Source: Bernardetia sp. MNP-M8
GTDB lineage: Bacteria; Bacteroidota; Bacteroidia; Cytophagales; Bernardetiaceae
Assembly (NCBI RefSeq): GCF_037126285.1
Contig: NZ_CP147012.1
Location: 124,001 to 188,000 of the forward strand
DNA: 64,000 nucleotides
Direction: 5' to 3'
Position numbers and translations under genes: made by a program. Below, piece after piece: positions 42,665 to 51,451 of this stretch. The first letter of the stretch is position 1. Every line of letters begins with the position of its first letter. The notes beneath the pieces were generated by a model. It was not told where the DNA came from. It did no database searches and was given only the letters and a program-made list of their open reading frames with translations.

Positions 42665-43144
42665 ATGAAAAATCAATTCTATATAGCATCTCTATTTTTT
42701 CTCTTTTTATCTGTTTCTGCTTTTGCTCAAAAAGGCAGAGGTGGAGGAGATGATCAAATGAGTGAACAATTAAAAGCAATGCGAGTAGCTATGATTACTC
42801 AAAACCTTAACCTGTCTTCGGATGAAGCAGCCAAATTTTTTCCTATTTACAATGAATATTCAACAAAAAGGGAAAACATCAAAAAACAACTTAAACAAAA
42901 TAGAAGAGAAAGTAAAAATCTTACAGGAGCAAAACTAGAAACCTCTTTCAAAAAGTCATTTGAGTTACGTGAACAAGAACTAGTTTTAGATAAACTCTAC
43001 TTCGAAAAATTCAAAACTGTTATTCCAGTAGAAAAAATAATGGAATTATATAGAACAGAAAGGCAGTTTAGAAGAATGCTTTTAAAAGAACTTTCCAAAC
43101 GAGGAGGAGGACATCATCGACCTGATGACGATGATGAAAATTAG
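42665..43144 (+). CDS. Spy/CpxP-like periplasmic sensor of the ECF operon
   Basis: The 159-residue protein has a signal peptide ending at AFAQ (residue 21) and a helical body with the repeated LTxxQ-type pattern of Spy/CpxP relatives: AMITQNLNLSSDEAAKFFPIYNEY (given by its ends), REQELVLDKLYFEKFKTVIPVEKIMELY. It ends in a Gly/His/Asp tail (GGGHHRPDDDDEN) that could bind metal. Bacteroidota annotations name such proteins sensors of ECF sigma operons. As third gene of the operon it may report envelope or metal stress. The metal idea is only from composition. Confidence 0.75.
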   Translation: MKNQFYIASLFFLFLSVSAFAQKGRGGGDDQMSEQLKAMRVAMITQNLNLSSDEAAKFFPIYNEYSTKRENIKKQLKQNRRESKNLTGAKLETSFKKSFELREQELVLDKLYFEKFKTVIPVEKIMELYRTERQFRRMLLKELSKRGGGHHRPDDDDEN

Positions 43145-43167
43145 GATTTATTGTACCACTATCTATC

Positions 43168-43209
43168 AAAAACCACTTATTTCAAAGCATTGAGATAAGT
43201 GGTTTTTTG
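43168..43209 (+). terminator. Intrinsic terminator of the ECF operon
   Basis: AAAAACCACTTATTTC and GATAAGTGGTTTTTTG pair around AAAGCATTGA, 24 bases after the Spy-like gene. Confidence 0.88.
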
Positions 43210-43523
43210 TTTTATAGGAAGGAGAAAATTGACAAAAATACTTTGTGGTATAGAATCATAAACAGGATGTAAATACTCTTTGATTTAGTAAAAAGAAGAT
43301 TTTATTCTTCAACGAATTTACTTTTGTTGAAGTCCTAATTTATAGATTTGTTGATTTAGTTATGCTAAAACATCAGAAAAAGCTATATAATTAAATTTAT
43401 TTACCTATAACTAGTTACTATTTACTGATAACTGGTAACTGATTTAGATTATTTTCCTTAATTTTGCAATCAAATTAAAATAGTAATTCAACTCACAAAA
43501 AATTCACTACGAATTCATTTTTT
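43210..43523. other. 310-base AT-rich spacer
   Basis: No gene is seen. It has a TAATTTTG promoter-like motif at 43456-43463, 60 bases before the YcxB-like gene, and a low-complexity stretch with repeated AACTGGTAACTG/AACTAGTTACT words at about 43405-43445. Confidence 0.4.
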
Positions 43524-44015
43524 ATGATTGTCAAAACAAAAAAATATAAAATAGATCCAGATATTTACGTTAAAATTTCATTTGTAAATGCCCTCAAACA
43601 GTGGTGGTGGGTTTGGTTTATTCCTCCTGCTATTTTTCTCATCTTCCTTGCTTTTGGTTTGTGGAGTTGGGGATTAGGTGTTGCACTTGTTCTTTCAGGT
43701 TTGTATCTTCTTTTTTGGTATATCCAGTTTAAAGGACTTACGATGCACGAAAAATCTAAACCTCTCTTTGACAAATATGCGTATGACATTAATAGCCAGC
43801 GCATTATGATGATGGTGGATGCAAAAAGAGGTTCAGAAATAAAATGGGACAAAATTATTAAAGTAGAAAAGAGAGAAGACGCTTTTGTTCTTTATCTTTC
43901 AAAATATGAATTTTTGTATTTTCCTTTTACTATATTCAAATCTGAAAACGAAATAAAATTTGTAGAAACAGTTATCCGTCGCAAAGGTTATTTGAATACA
44001 GAGATTAAAAAATAA
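43524..44015 (+). CDS. YcxB-like membrane protein
   Basis: The 163-residue protein has a short N-terminal soluble part, two membrane helices (about 32-50 and 52-72) and a C-terminal strand-rich domain (YDINSQRIMMMVDAKRGSEIKWDKIIKVEK, given by its ends, then AFVLYLSKYEFLYFPFTIF) that matches the YcxB-like PH-type domain. Function unknown. A short hairpin follows it before mltG, 60 bases on. Confidence 0.72.
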   Translation: MIVKTKKYKIDPDIYVKISFVNALKQWWWVWFIPPAIFLIFLAFGLWSWGLGVALVLSGLYLLFWYIQFKGLTMHEKSKPLFDKYAYDINSQRIMMMVDAKRGSEIKWDKIIKVEKREDAFVLYLSKYEFLYFPFTIFKSENEIKFVETVIRRKGYLNTEIKK

Positions 44016-44028
44016 TTATAGAAAAAAG

Positions 44029-44056
44029 CCCCTAATGGTTTCTGAAAACCCTTAGG
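44029..44056 (+). terminator. Hairpin between the ycxB-like gene and mltG
   Basis: CCCTAATGGTTT and AAAACCCTTAGGG pair with one bulge each side. No T-run follows (ACTAAATT), so it is more likely an attenuator or RNA-stability hairpin than a full terminator. Confidence 0.5.
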
Positions 44057-44075
44057 GACTAAATTATATATCAAA

Positions 44076-45155
44076 ATGGCTAATTCAAAAAAAGAAAATT
44101 CTAAAGGCAAAATCAGTCTGAAATACAAAATATTTTTAGGGATTTTTGCAGGCTTATCTGTCTTTGCTATTGCTACAAGTTATTATATTTATCAAATGGC
44201 TTATACACCTTCTGTTCTGACACAGAAAGGAGCAGAGCAAAAATACTTATATATTCCAAAAGGAATGAGTTATGATCAACTTGCTAAACAACTTCGTGAA
44301 GATGGAACAATTCAACATCCTGTTGCTTTTGGTGTCTTCTCAAAATGGCTCAATTATGTTGATAATGTAAAAGCAGGTCGTTATATTCTTACTCCAAAAA
44401 TGAATACGATTGATTTTGTGCGTCAGCTTCGTTCTGGAAATCAAGCTCCTGTAAATGTTACTTTCAATGAAAACTTACGTTTTTTACCCGAGTTAGCAGG
44501 AAAAATAACAAACAATTTAGAAATTGATTCGGCAGAGTTTGCAACGTATTTACTTGATGAGAATACAGCCAAAGAATTTGGTTTTGATAAGGACAATTTC
44601 ATTTCTATGTTTTTACCAAATACGTATGAAATGTATTGGACAGATTCGAAGGAAGAAGTTGTAGAAAGAATGAAAAAAGAGTATGATAAATTTTGGACAG
44701 ACGAGAGAAAAGAACTAGCTAAAGCTCAAGGACTCTCTCAAAAAGAAGTGGCTATTTTGGCTTCTATCGTTGATGCAGAGACTCGTTATGCTGACGAAAA
44801 ACCTCGTGTTGCTGGTGTATATCTCAATCGTTTGGAAAAAGAAATGTTACTTCAAGCTGACCCAACACTTGTTTTTGCTCACAATGATTTTACTATAAAA
44901 AGGGTTTTAAATTCTCACAAAGAAATAGAATCTCCTTTTAATACTTATAAATATGTAGGTTTGCCACCTTCTCCGATTCGTTTGCCTTCTATTGCTGGTC
45001 TGAATGCTGTTTTAAAACCTGAAAATCATGAATATATTTTCTTTTGTGCAAAAGAAGATTTATCTGGTTATCATGCCTTTGCAAAAACGAATGCAGAACA
45101 TGAAGCAAATGCAAGACGTTATCATAATGCTTTAAATGCTAGAGGGATAAAATAA
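44076..45155 (+). CDS. mltG: Endolytic murein transglycosylase MltG
   Basis: This inner-membrane enzyme cuts nascent peptidoglycan strands and sets their length. The 359-residue protein has an N-terminal membrane helix (IFLGIFAGLSVFAIATSYYIY, about 20-40, given by its ends), a LysM-like region around 60-130 and the catalytic YceG domain with AILASIVDAETRYADEKPRVAGVYLNRL (given by its ends), containing the conserved Glu in DAET, then LQADPTLVFA. A strong terminator follows. Family match is firm. Confidence 0.94.
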   Translation: MANSKKENSKGKISLKYKIFLGIFAGLSVFAIATSYYIYQMAYTPSVLTQKGAEQKYLYIPKGMSYDQLAKQLREDGTIQHPVAFGVFSKWLNYVDNVKAGRYILTPKMNTIDFVRQLRSGNQAPVNVTFNENLRFLPELAGKITNNLEIDSAEFATYLLDENTAKEFGFDKDNFISMFLPNTYEMYWTDSKEEVVERMKKEYDKFWTDERKELAKAQGLSQKEVAILASIVDAETRYADEKPRVAGVYLNRLEKEMLLQADPTLVFAHNDFTIKRVLNSHKEIESPFNTYKYVGLPPSPIRLPSIAGLNAVLKPENHEYIFFCAKEDLSGYHAFAKTNAEHEANARRYHNALNARGIK

Positions 45156-45182
45156 AGAATTTTCTTAAAAAATATTTCTATA

Positions 45183-45236
45183 AAAAAGCCTTTCAGAATC
45201 TATATACTATTTATATAATTCTGAAAGGTTTTTTTG
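45183..45236. terminator. Bidirectional intrinsic terminator
   Basis: AAAAAAGCCTTTCAGAAT and ATTCTGAAAGGTTTTTTT pair (15 of 16) around a 20-base AT loop, between mltG (+) and a nuclease-fold gene (-). Confidence 0.9.
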
Positions 45237-45263
45237 ATAAAACTAAATTCGAAAACAACTTAT

Positions 45264-46130
45264 TTATTCTGCTGCTGTTTCTGTCTCTATTTCTACTTTA
45301 GGAGTAGCAATATCTTCTTTACAGTTATCTAACATAGCTTGGAACATTCCAATAATATCAGTAAGTTCATTTAAGAAGAAACGATGTGGATGAATTTGGA
45401 TAGTGTCACCCTCTAAACGTAAGAAAAGCCATTGTTCCCCTGTGGTTACACAACCATAAATAGTAGTGATGTGATTGTCTTCACGCTCGTTAAAAATATC
45501 TGCTGCAATCATTTGAGCCACACATTTTCCTAAACCTAAATCAAGATTATTTTTGTAGGCTTGAACAATTGACATTACAGGTGAAGAAATAGAGTACGAT
45601 TCTGCTCCCATCGATAAAATAATATCAGAAGGACCTGCTAAACCTTCACGAGGCTCTACATTAAAATATTCTCCTGAATAAATCGTAAACATACGTTCAG
45701 TACGTTTGCGAAGTTCCAAAAGAACAGGCATCAAAATAAATTCTGTACGTGCTTTTTCTGTCTTGATTGGCAAATCTGCCGTTATTTCCATTGTTTGTTT
45801 TAACCATTCACTTGGCTCAACTGGAGTAATGCCTTCAAATAAATCTTTTTGTACTTCATTGAGATTAAAACGTCTTTTTATACGATCAAAACTAAATTTG
45901 TTATAATTCAAAAACTCTCTTTTATTATAACGAGAATAGTTATTATGTCCTCCATTGTTATTGTAATTAGAATTATGTCCATTACCAGAACGCTCATTGT
46001 GGTTAGAATTATGATTTGAGCCTTGGTAACCTCCATTATTGTTAGAGGTGCGTGAGTTGGAATATGAGGACTGTTGATGTGAATCTTCTTCTTGGTTTCT
46101 TGAACGATTTGGGTACTTAGGTGTTTTCAT
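45264..46130 (-). CDS. PD-(D/E)xK-fold protein with degenerate active site
   Basis: Residues 1-75 are disordered, rich in Asn, Ser, Gly and His. The domain (about 78-280) follows a family I know from cyanobacteria and other bacteria: FSFDRIKRRFNL, PSEWLKQTM, TEKARTEFILMPVLLELR, FNVEPREGLAGPSDIILS (with the Asp), then SPVMSIVQAYKNNLDLGLGKC and YGCVTTGEQWLFLRLEG. In usual members the strand reads IVEAKxxN; here Glu is Gln and Lys is Tyr, so the ExK pair is lost. It is probably a non-catalytic relative that binds nucleic acid or protein. Monocistronic. Confidence 0.6.
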   Translation of the reverse strand: MKTPKYPNRSRNQEEDSHQQSSYSNSRTSNNNGGYQGSNHNSNHNERSGNGHNSNYNNNGGHNNYSRYNKREFLNYNKFSFDRIKRRFNLNEVQKDLFEGITPVEPSEWLKQTMEITADLPIKTEKARTEFILMPVLLELRKRTERMFTIYSGEYFNVEPREGLAGPSDIILSMGAESYSISSPVMSIVQAYKNNLDLGLGKCVAQMIAADIFNEREDNHITTIYGCVTTGEQWLFLRLEGDTIQIHPHRFFLNELTDIIGMFQAMLDNCKEDIATPKVEIETETAAE

Positions 46131-46412
46131 TATTATTTGTTCGATATAAATACTATTACTATTGAAAGTAAACTAAATTGATTAAAATTACTATATAAAA
46201 TAAACTTAAATTAAGCTGATAGGCTTCTTCTTTTAACTACATGTTCTTTTTTTTAAGATAAACAGATTTTTCTCTGTTTTTTATTCTTATTTCTTATTGC
46301 ATTCTATTAAATAATAGATTAAAGGTTTCCAAAAATAGCGAAAATTTATATAAAAATAAAAAATATATACAATTCTATTAAAAAGATGCTTTAATAAGAC
46401 TTGTCTTTCTTA

Positions 46413-48689
46413 TTATCCACCTATATTTTTATCTTGTTCATTATCAGGTTTTTGAACAGGGCTTTCTTTTAATTTCTTATCTGCTACTTCTAAGAGTTTT
46501 TTTGCATACTCTTGTTCTTTACTTCCTTCATATTTTGTAACGAAAGTAGTTAACTTTTCTACATAAACAGGCAAAGATTCGATGTGAGAAGCACTCATAA
46601 TTCGGAGTAACTCTATTTTTGCATTATAACTATTTTGAGGATATTCATTTTGAATTGTGTCTAACTTTTCAATGGCTTTTTCATAATTTTTAGCCAAATA
46701 AAGCTCATAACTTTCTTTATATAAGCTAGTAACAATCGTATCATTTACGGCTGCTTCTTCTAAATAATCAGGGTCAGAAATAAGTTTTGCAAAGGTGGAT
46801 TCTGGGTAATATTCTTGTAAATCCTTTTCATAACTTGCCACATCACATTTTTCTAATGTTTTATCTTCCAAACATATCTTACGCAACAAAAATAGAACTT
46901 CAGCAGTATTTGAATTAGCAGGAAAATCATTTATAAGACGTTCAAAAGTAGCTCTCGCATTACTATTTTCTTTGAGCTGATAATGATATACTTTTCCAAG
47001 TTCAAACAACGCAACTTGAACTTTTTGCTCTAAAAGGCTAATTTCTTCTATTGTTTTAGGAACTTCTTTTAATCTTTCCTCTACACCTGCAACAGTTGCA
47101 TATAGATTTTCTTGGTCTGTTTTGCTATCTGCTGTTGTGGCAGTTGGATCAACAGTATTATCAATTGAACTATTTATTTTATTGCTTCTTCGCCAGTTAT
47201 CTTCTAAAGGACGGTTTTTCCAAACTCTAACAAATGTATTTTTTCCTTGTCTGACAGCTTGGTCATTATAAAAATACCACGTTTGAGCAGGATTTGACGT
47301 ATTTGCAAATGGATTTGTAGTTCCTTGCTTGACCAAATTTCCACTTTTGGCAGCTTTTTCTGCTGCTGCTGCTTCTTTATCTATTTGTGCTTTTTCTTCT
47401 GCAATTTGTTTTTCAAAATATTTAACTAACTCTTCCTGCGACATTTTGGAAAGGTTAATTTTTGTATCTGCTTTTTCTAAAATATCATATTGCTCAAAAA
47501 ATTGACCTAAAATTTCTCCTCGTGCAGCAATTTCATCATAATTACGCATTTCTTCTGTACTAATAGAAAGGGCAGAATCATAATACGAATTTGCCTTTGC
47601 ATATTTACTATCAGCATAATATAACTCACCCATTCTGACGTAAGTATAAGCTCGTTGTGCTGAGTTATCTGAAGGTTGATTTAAAGATTCTTGTAAGAGA
47701 TTGATAGCTTCCTCTGTTTTTCCTCGTTTTTGAGCAAACCCAGCCATTTCATAATAAATACGGTCTTTATATTCTTCATTTTTTTGGTCTTTCAAAAGTT
47801 TTTCAAAATATTTTTGCGCTTGTTTTACATCTTCTGCACTCGTTCCTGCTACTTGAGAAGCATTCAATTGAGCATTAAAAACCATTTCATAATCGGGATG
47901 TGCCTTTATACTAGCTTGATAATTTTCGTATGATTTCCTATCATTTTTCTTTACATTTATTGTCTTATCATCAATTCCTTCTTTGGCTTTATTCTGATAA
48001 ATTTGTCCCAAAATAAAATGATAACGAGCTTTTTGAGTTTTATTTTTCACATACGGCAAAGCAAGCTCTAAATAAGCTGCTGTTTTATCAAAGTCATTGA
48101 CTGTTCTGTAATAATGTGCCGAAACCAAATAAAAATCTCTAATATTTTCTTCTGAAAACTTATCTCCTTCTTTCGAAATATAATCCATCGTAAAAGAAGC
48201 CTGATCCAAATTACCACTTTCAATAAAAGAACGCATCAGCCAAATAAGAGAAGCATGACGAATATCTAATTCATTACTATTTCCATTCAAATATTTAAAG
48301 GAATTAATAGCATTTCTATAATCTGCTTGATGTAAACGAGCTTTTCCAATGAGTAAATAACTATCATCTGTCCAATCACTTTCTGGATGACGTTGAATAG
48401 GTAAAGATGCCTTTTCAACAACATAATCCAATTCGCCTTTAAAGCCTCCCATCGAAACACTATCTATTGGAGGCAAAACTGCCAATACATTATTAAAATC
48501 ACTTTTTTGTTGAAGATATGTATTTTTATAAACTTCATTGAAACGCTCCTCTGCTAAAAAATAGGCATTGTAATGAGAGGCTGTATTTCTGTAAAACTGG
48601 CAAGATGTAATGCCATTAAATAAAAAAAATGCAGAAATAAAGAATACTAAACTCTTACTTATTCTTTTTTGAAATGTTGCTAAATTCAT
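46413..48689 (-). CDS. sprE: T9SS-associated TPR lipoprotein, PorW/SprE type
   Basis: The 758-residue protein starts with a signal peptide and lipobox (GITSCQF, Cys30). The next residues NTASHYNAYFLAEERFNEVY are the hallmark of SprE/PorW (THYNAYFxAxExxxE). TPR-like repeats run through residues 100-400 (YLLIGKARLHQADYRNAINSF, YVRMGELYYADSKYAKANSYY), and more helical repeats lie at 540-720. A Lys/Ala-rich coiled coil sits near 430-445. PorW/SprE is an outer-membrane-associated component of type IX secretion and gliding. This fits the T9SS-secreted giant protein nearby. Confidence 0.88.
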   Translation of the reverse strand: MNLATFQKRISKSLVFFISAFFLFNGITSCQFYRNTASHYNAYFLAEERFNEVYKNTYLQQKSDFNNVLAVLPPIDSVSMGGFKGELDYVVEKASLPIQRHPESDWTDDSYLLIGKARLHQADYRNAINSFKYLNGNSNELDIRHASLIWLMRSFIESGNLDQASFTMDYISKEGDKFSEENIRDFYLVSAHYYRTVNDFDKTAAYLELALPYVKNKTQKARYHFILGQIYQNKAKEGIDDKTINVKKNDRKSYENYQASIKAHPDYEMVFNAQLNASQVAGTSAEDVKQAQKYFEKLLKDQKNEEYKDRIYYEMAGFAQKRGKTEEAINLLQESLNQPSDNSAQRAYTYVRMGELYYADSKYAKANSYYDSALSISTEEMRNYDEIAARGEILGQFFEQYDILEKADTKINLSKMSQEELVKYFEKQIAEEKAQIDKEAAAAEKAAKSGNLVKQGTTNPFANTSNPAQTWYFYNDQAVRQGKNTFVRVWKNRPLEDNWRRSNKINSSIDNTVDPTATTADSKTDQENLYATVAGVEERLKEVPKTIEEISLLEQKVQVALFELGKVYHYQLKENSNARATFERLINDFPANSNTAEVLFLLRKICLEDKTLEKCDVASYEKDLQEYYPESTFAKLISDPDYLEEAAVNDTIVTSLYKESYELYLAKNYEKAIEKLDTIQNEYPQNSYNAKIELLRIMSASHIESLPVYVEKLTTFVTKYEGSKEQEYAKKLLEVADKKLKESPVQKPDNEQDKNIGG

Positions 48690-48901
48690 TTATTGCTTTA
48701 ATTATAATTACAATTATTTTCTATCAAAATTTGTGTATAGTTTATTTCATTCATTCAAAATTACTTGTTAAAGGTATTATAACTTATTAGTGAGAGGTTT
48801 ATATGATTTTTATGTAATAATAAACCTAAGGATAGGGTGTTCAGAATTTCAAAAAAAATTCTACAAAAAATGATTATTTTAAATCATTTTCTTTAAAATT
48901 T

Positions 48902-49080
48902 AGCTGCGTAGCTGCGAAATATGGGTAGAAACGAAAAAATATCAAGTTCAAAAAGCTGCGTAGTTGCGAAATATTGTTGTTTGATGTTTGAAAACTGTAA
49001 AATTTCAACATTTCGCAGCTACGCAGCTCTAAATACGGAAATTCAATTTTAATCTACAAATATAATGCAGCTACGCAGCT
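48902..49080. repeat. Cluster of four GCAGCTACGCAGCT repeats in inverted pairs
   Basis: AGCTGCGTAGCTGCGAAATA at 48902-48921 and AGCTGCGTAGTTGCGAAATA at 48954-48973 are direct copies. ATTTCGCAGCTACGCAGCT at 49010-49028 and GCAGCTACGCAGCT at 49067-49080 are inverted copies. The two pairs can form long hairpins. The cluster is intergenic, between pruA and porW/sprE (both minus); the rest of the spacer 48690-49171 shows no gene. Confidence 0.85.
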
Positions 49081-49171
49081 AAAATACACTACATTTTTGA
49101 AAATCATAATTACAAAACTGTAGGAAAAAATAAACTAATTCTTAACACCTTACCCTTAGGGCTTGGAGATT

Positions 49172-50875
49172 CTACTTTTTCACTTTCTCTTTTTTCTCTT
49201 TTTTTGCTTGTCCGTTCGACTCTTTAGCTTCTTTTTTCTCCTTTGGATCTAATTCTAAGAATGGATACTCATAGCTTGTTGGAGCATTAAATGTTTCCTT
49301 GATTGTACGAGGACTTACCCAACGCAAAAGATTCAAATATGAACCTGCTTTGTCGTTTGTTCCTGATGCTCTTGCACCTCCAAATGGCTGCTGACCTACA
49401 ACTGCACCAGTTGGTTTGTCATTGATATAAAAATTACCTGCGGCATTTTTAAGCTTTTTGGTAGCCAATTCTACGGCTGTTCTGTCATGTGCAAAAATAG
49501 AACCTGTCAAAGCATACGGAGAAGTTTGGTCTGTAAGCGTAAGAATATCCTCAAAGTCATTTTCTGGATACACATAAATTGTCAAAACAGGTCCAAAAAT
49601 TTCTTCACACATGGTTACATATTTTGGATCGTCTACTTTCAAAACAGTAGGTTCGATGAAATAACCTTTTGATTTGTCATAATTTCCACCTGCAATAACT
49701 TTGACATTTTTGTCTTTTTTTGCGTTGTCTATATACTTAGCAATTTTATCAAACGATTTTTCGTCAATAACAGCATTGATATAGTTACCATACACTTCTG
49801 GAGAACCCATTTTGATTTCCGAAAGCATATCTGTCATTCTTTCTTTTACTTCTTTCCAAATATTCTGAGAAATATAAGCTCTTGAAGCAGCCGAACATTT
49901 TTGTCCTTGGAACTCAAAAGCACCACGAACAAGTGCAGTAGCAACTTGTGCAGCATTTGCTGTATGATGAGCCACCACAAAATCTTTTCCACCTGTTTCG
50001 CCTACAATTCTTGGATAACTCTTATAGTTTTGGATATTTTTTCCAATTTCTTTCCAAATTGTCTGGAATACACCTGTACTTCCTGTAAAGTGAATACCTG
50101 CAAAATCTTTATGATTGAAAATTACATCACCCGTTTCAGGTCCATCTGTAAAAATAAGATTGATAACTCCTGCTGGCATTCCTGCTTTTTCGAAAACTTC
50201 CATAATTACGTGAGCAGAATAAATCTGTGTAAATGCTGGTTTCCAAACAATAACATTTCCCATAAGGGCAGCTGAAGCTGGAAGGTTTCCTGCAATAGCC
50301 GTAAAATTGAATGGCGTAAGGGCAAAAACAAAACCTTCTAAAGGACGATATTCTAATTTATTCCAAATTCCATCTGAAGAAACAGGTTGTTTTTCATAAA
50401 TTTCTTGCATAAAGTAAGCATTGAAACGCAAGAAATCAATAAATTCACAAGCTGCATCAATTTCTGCTTGATACGCATTTTTAGACTGACCTAAAACGGT
50501 TGCTGCATTAATTTTAGCACGATATTCTCCTGCCAAAAGGTCGGCTGCCTTCAAAAAGATAGTAGCACGGTTTGTCCAAGGCAAATCTTCCCAAGCCTCT
50601 TTTGCTGCTAAAGCTGCACGGATTGCTTGTTCTACATGACCTTTATCACCGTAATGAAAATGTCCTAGTGTATGTTTGTGGTCGTGAGGAGGAGAAAGAC
50701 GCATTTTTTCTTCTGTACGTACTTCTTGTCCACCAATTACCATTGGAATATCTAATTCTTGACTACGTAATTCTTTGATTGCTTTTTTGAGAGCTTCACG
50801 TTCTGGAGAGCCTGCACGATATTCTAAGACAGGTTCGTTTTTTGGAAAAGGAATAGAAAAAATGGCATTTTGCAT
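49172..50875 (-). CDS. pruA: 1-pyrroline-5-carboxylate dehydrogenase
   Basis: This enzyme oxidises glutamate 5-semialdehyde to glutamate in proline degradation. The 567-residue protein has the aldehyde dehydrogenase signatures: ALTPFNFTAIAGNLPASAAL (about 185-204), VGETGGKDFVVAHH with catalytic Glu293, GAFEFQGQKCSAASRAY with Cys327, and PFGGARASGTNDKAG (about 503). The last 28 residues (from LDPKEKK on) are a Lys-rich tail absent from usual members. The proline dehydrogenase gene is not adjacent. Confidence 0.95.
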   Translation of the reverse strand: MQNAIFSIPFPKNEPVLEYRAGSPEREALKKAIKELRSQELDIPMVIGGQEVRTEEKMRLSPPHDHKHTLGHFHYGDKGHVEQAIRAALAAKEAWEDLPWTNRATIFLKAADLLAGEYRAKINAATVLGQSKNAYQAEIDAACEFIDFLRFNAYFMQEIYEKQPVSSDGIWNKLEYRPLEGFVFALTPFNFTAIAGNLPASAALMGNVIVWKPAFTQIYSAHVIMEVFEKAGMPAGVINLIFTDGPETGDVIFNHKDFAGIHFTGSTGVFQTIWKEIGKNIQNYKSYPRIVGETGGKDFVVAHHTANAAQVATALVRGAFEFQGQKCSAASRAYISQNIWKEVKERMTDMLSEIKMGSPEVYGNYINAVIDEKSFDKIAKYIDNAKKDKNVKVIAGGNYDKSKGYFIEPTVLKVDDPKYVTMCEEIFGPVLTIYVYPENDFEDILTLTDQTSPYALTGSIFAHDRTAVELATKKLKNAAGNFYINDKPTGAVVGQQPFGGARASGTNDKAGSYLNLLRWVSPRTIKETFNAPTSYEYPFLELDPKEKKEAKESNGQAKKEKKEKVKK

Positions 50876-50982
50876 ATTAAAAATGTGCTTTAGAGTGTTA
50901 TGTCGAAATAATTAAACTTTTATAATAAAGCAAAAATACAAAACGGATTTGAGAATTGGTAATTTTGCTACTTGATTTTTCT

Positions 50983-51012
50983 ATGTCGTTGGTTAAGACA
51001 CCAGCAACTGTT
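50983..51012 (-). repeat. Dispersed palindromic repeat, family A, minus orientation
   Basis: ATGTCGTTGGTTAAGACACC continues AGCAACTGTT; its reverse complement (CAGTTGCTGGTGTCTTAACC...) aligns with the copy at 22848. Confidence 0.6.
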
Positions 51013-51291
51013 ATTGATGTCTTATTCTAACAATTTTCATTTCACTCTCAATCCTGAGTTGAAGTTAATTGAAAATGAATCATATACCTTCCCACGGTCT
51101 CAGATAGATTTTGATAACCTATTAAATAATTTTGTTCAACTTAAGCTCATAATGATAATAGGTCAATACTAGAAAGTAAAAAAATCTTTTTCCCTAATAC
51201 TCCAAACTATTTTTCATTTTTCTTAAAAAAACAAAAACTTAATGTTTAACCTCACGTAATAACAAAGTGCATACCTCTCTTTATTTAGTAA

Positions 51292-51307
51292 TAATTTTGT
51301 ATTTTTG
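51292..51307 (+). promoter_or_regulatory. Possible Bacteroidota -7 elements
   Basis: TAATTTTG and TATTTTTG lie end to end, matching the TAnnTTTG -7 consensus, 145 bases before the giant gene. No TTTG lies at the usual -33 distance. Confidence 0.3.
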
Positions 51308-51451
51308 TATTGTATTTCAATACTTTAGATCTTTATAATCAACCCAAAATCAACACTTATTATTCATCTATCTATTTCTTTACTGCGTAGAAATAGGTAA
51401 CTTATATTTACTAAACAATAATCTTGACTTACCCTTACCCTTCATTACTTT

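Larger units (their letters stand above)
50876..51451. other. 575-base region upstream of the giant protein gene
   Basis: It holds the divergent leaders of pruA (-) and the giant gene (+), a family A repeat (50983-51012) and a double TAnnTTTG motif (51292-51307). A weak 50-codon frame at about 51020-51172 (NFHFTLNPELKLIENESYTF) looks protein-like but has no recognised match and might be a gene remnant. Confidence 0.45.

Noticed and set aside
48902-49080. CRISPR repeats between porW/sprE and pruA
   Set aside because: Copies are in inverted orientation with unequal gaps; no array structure.
50972-51172. 66-residue frame upstream of the giant gene
   Set aside because: It starts in a palindromic repeat; only its second half looks protein-like, too weak to call a gene.
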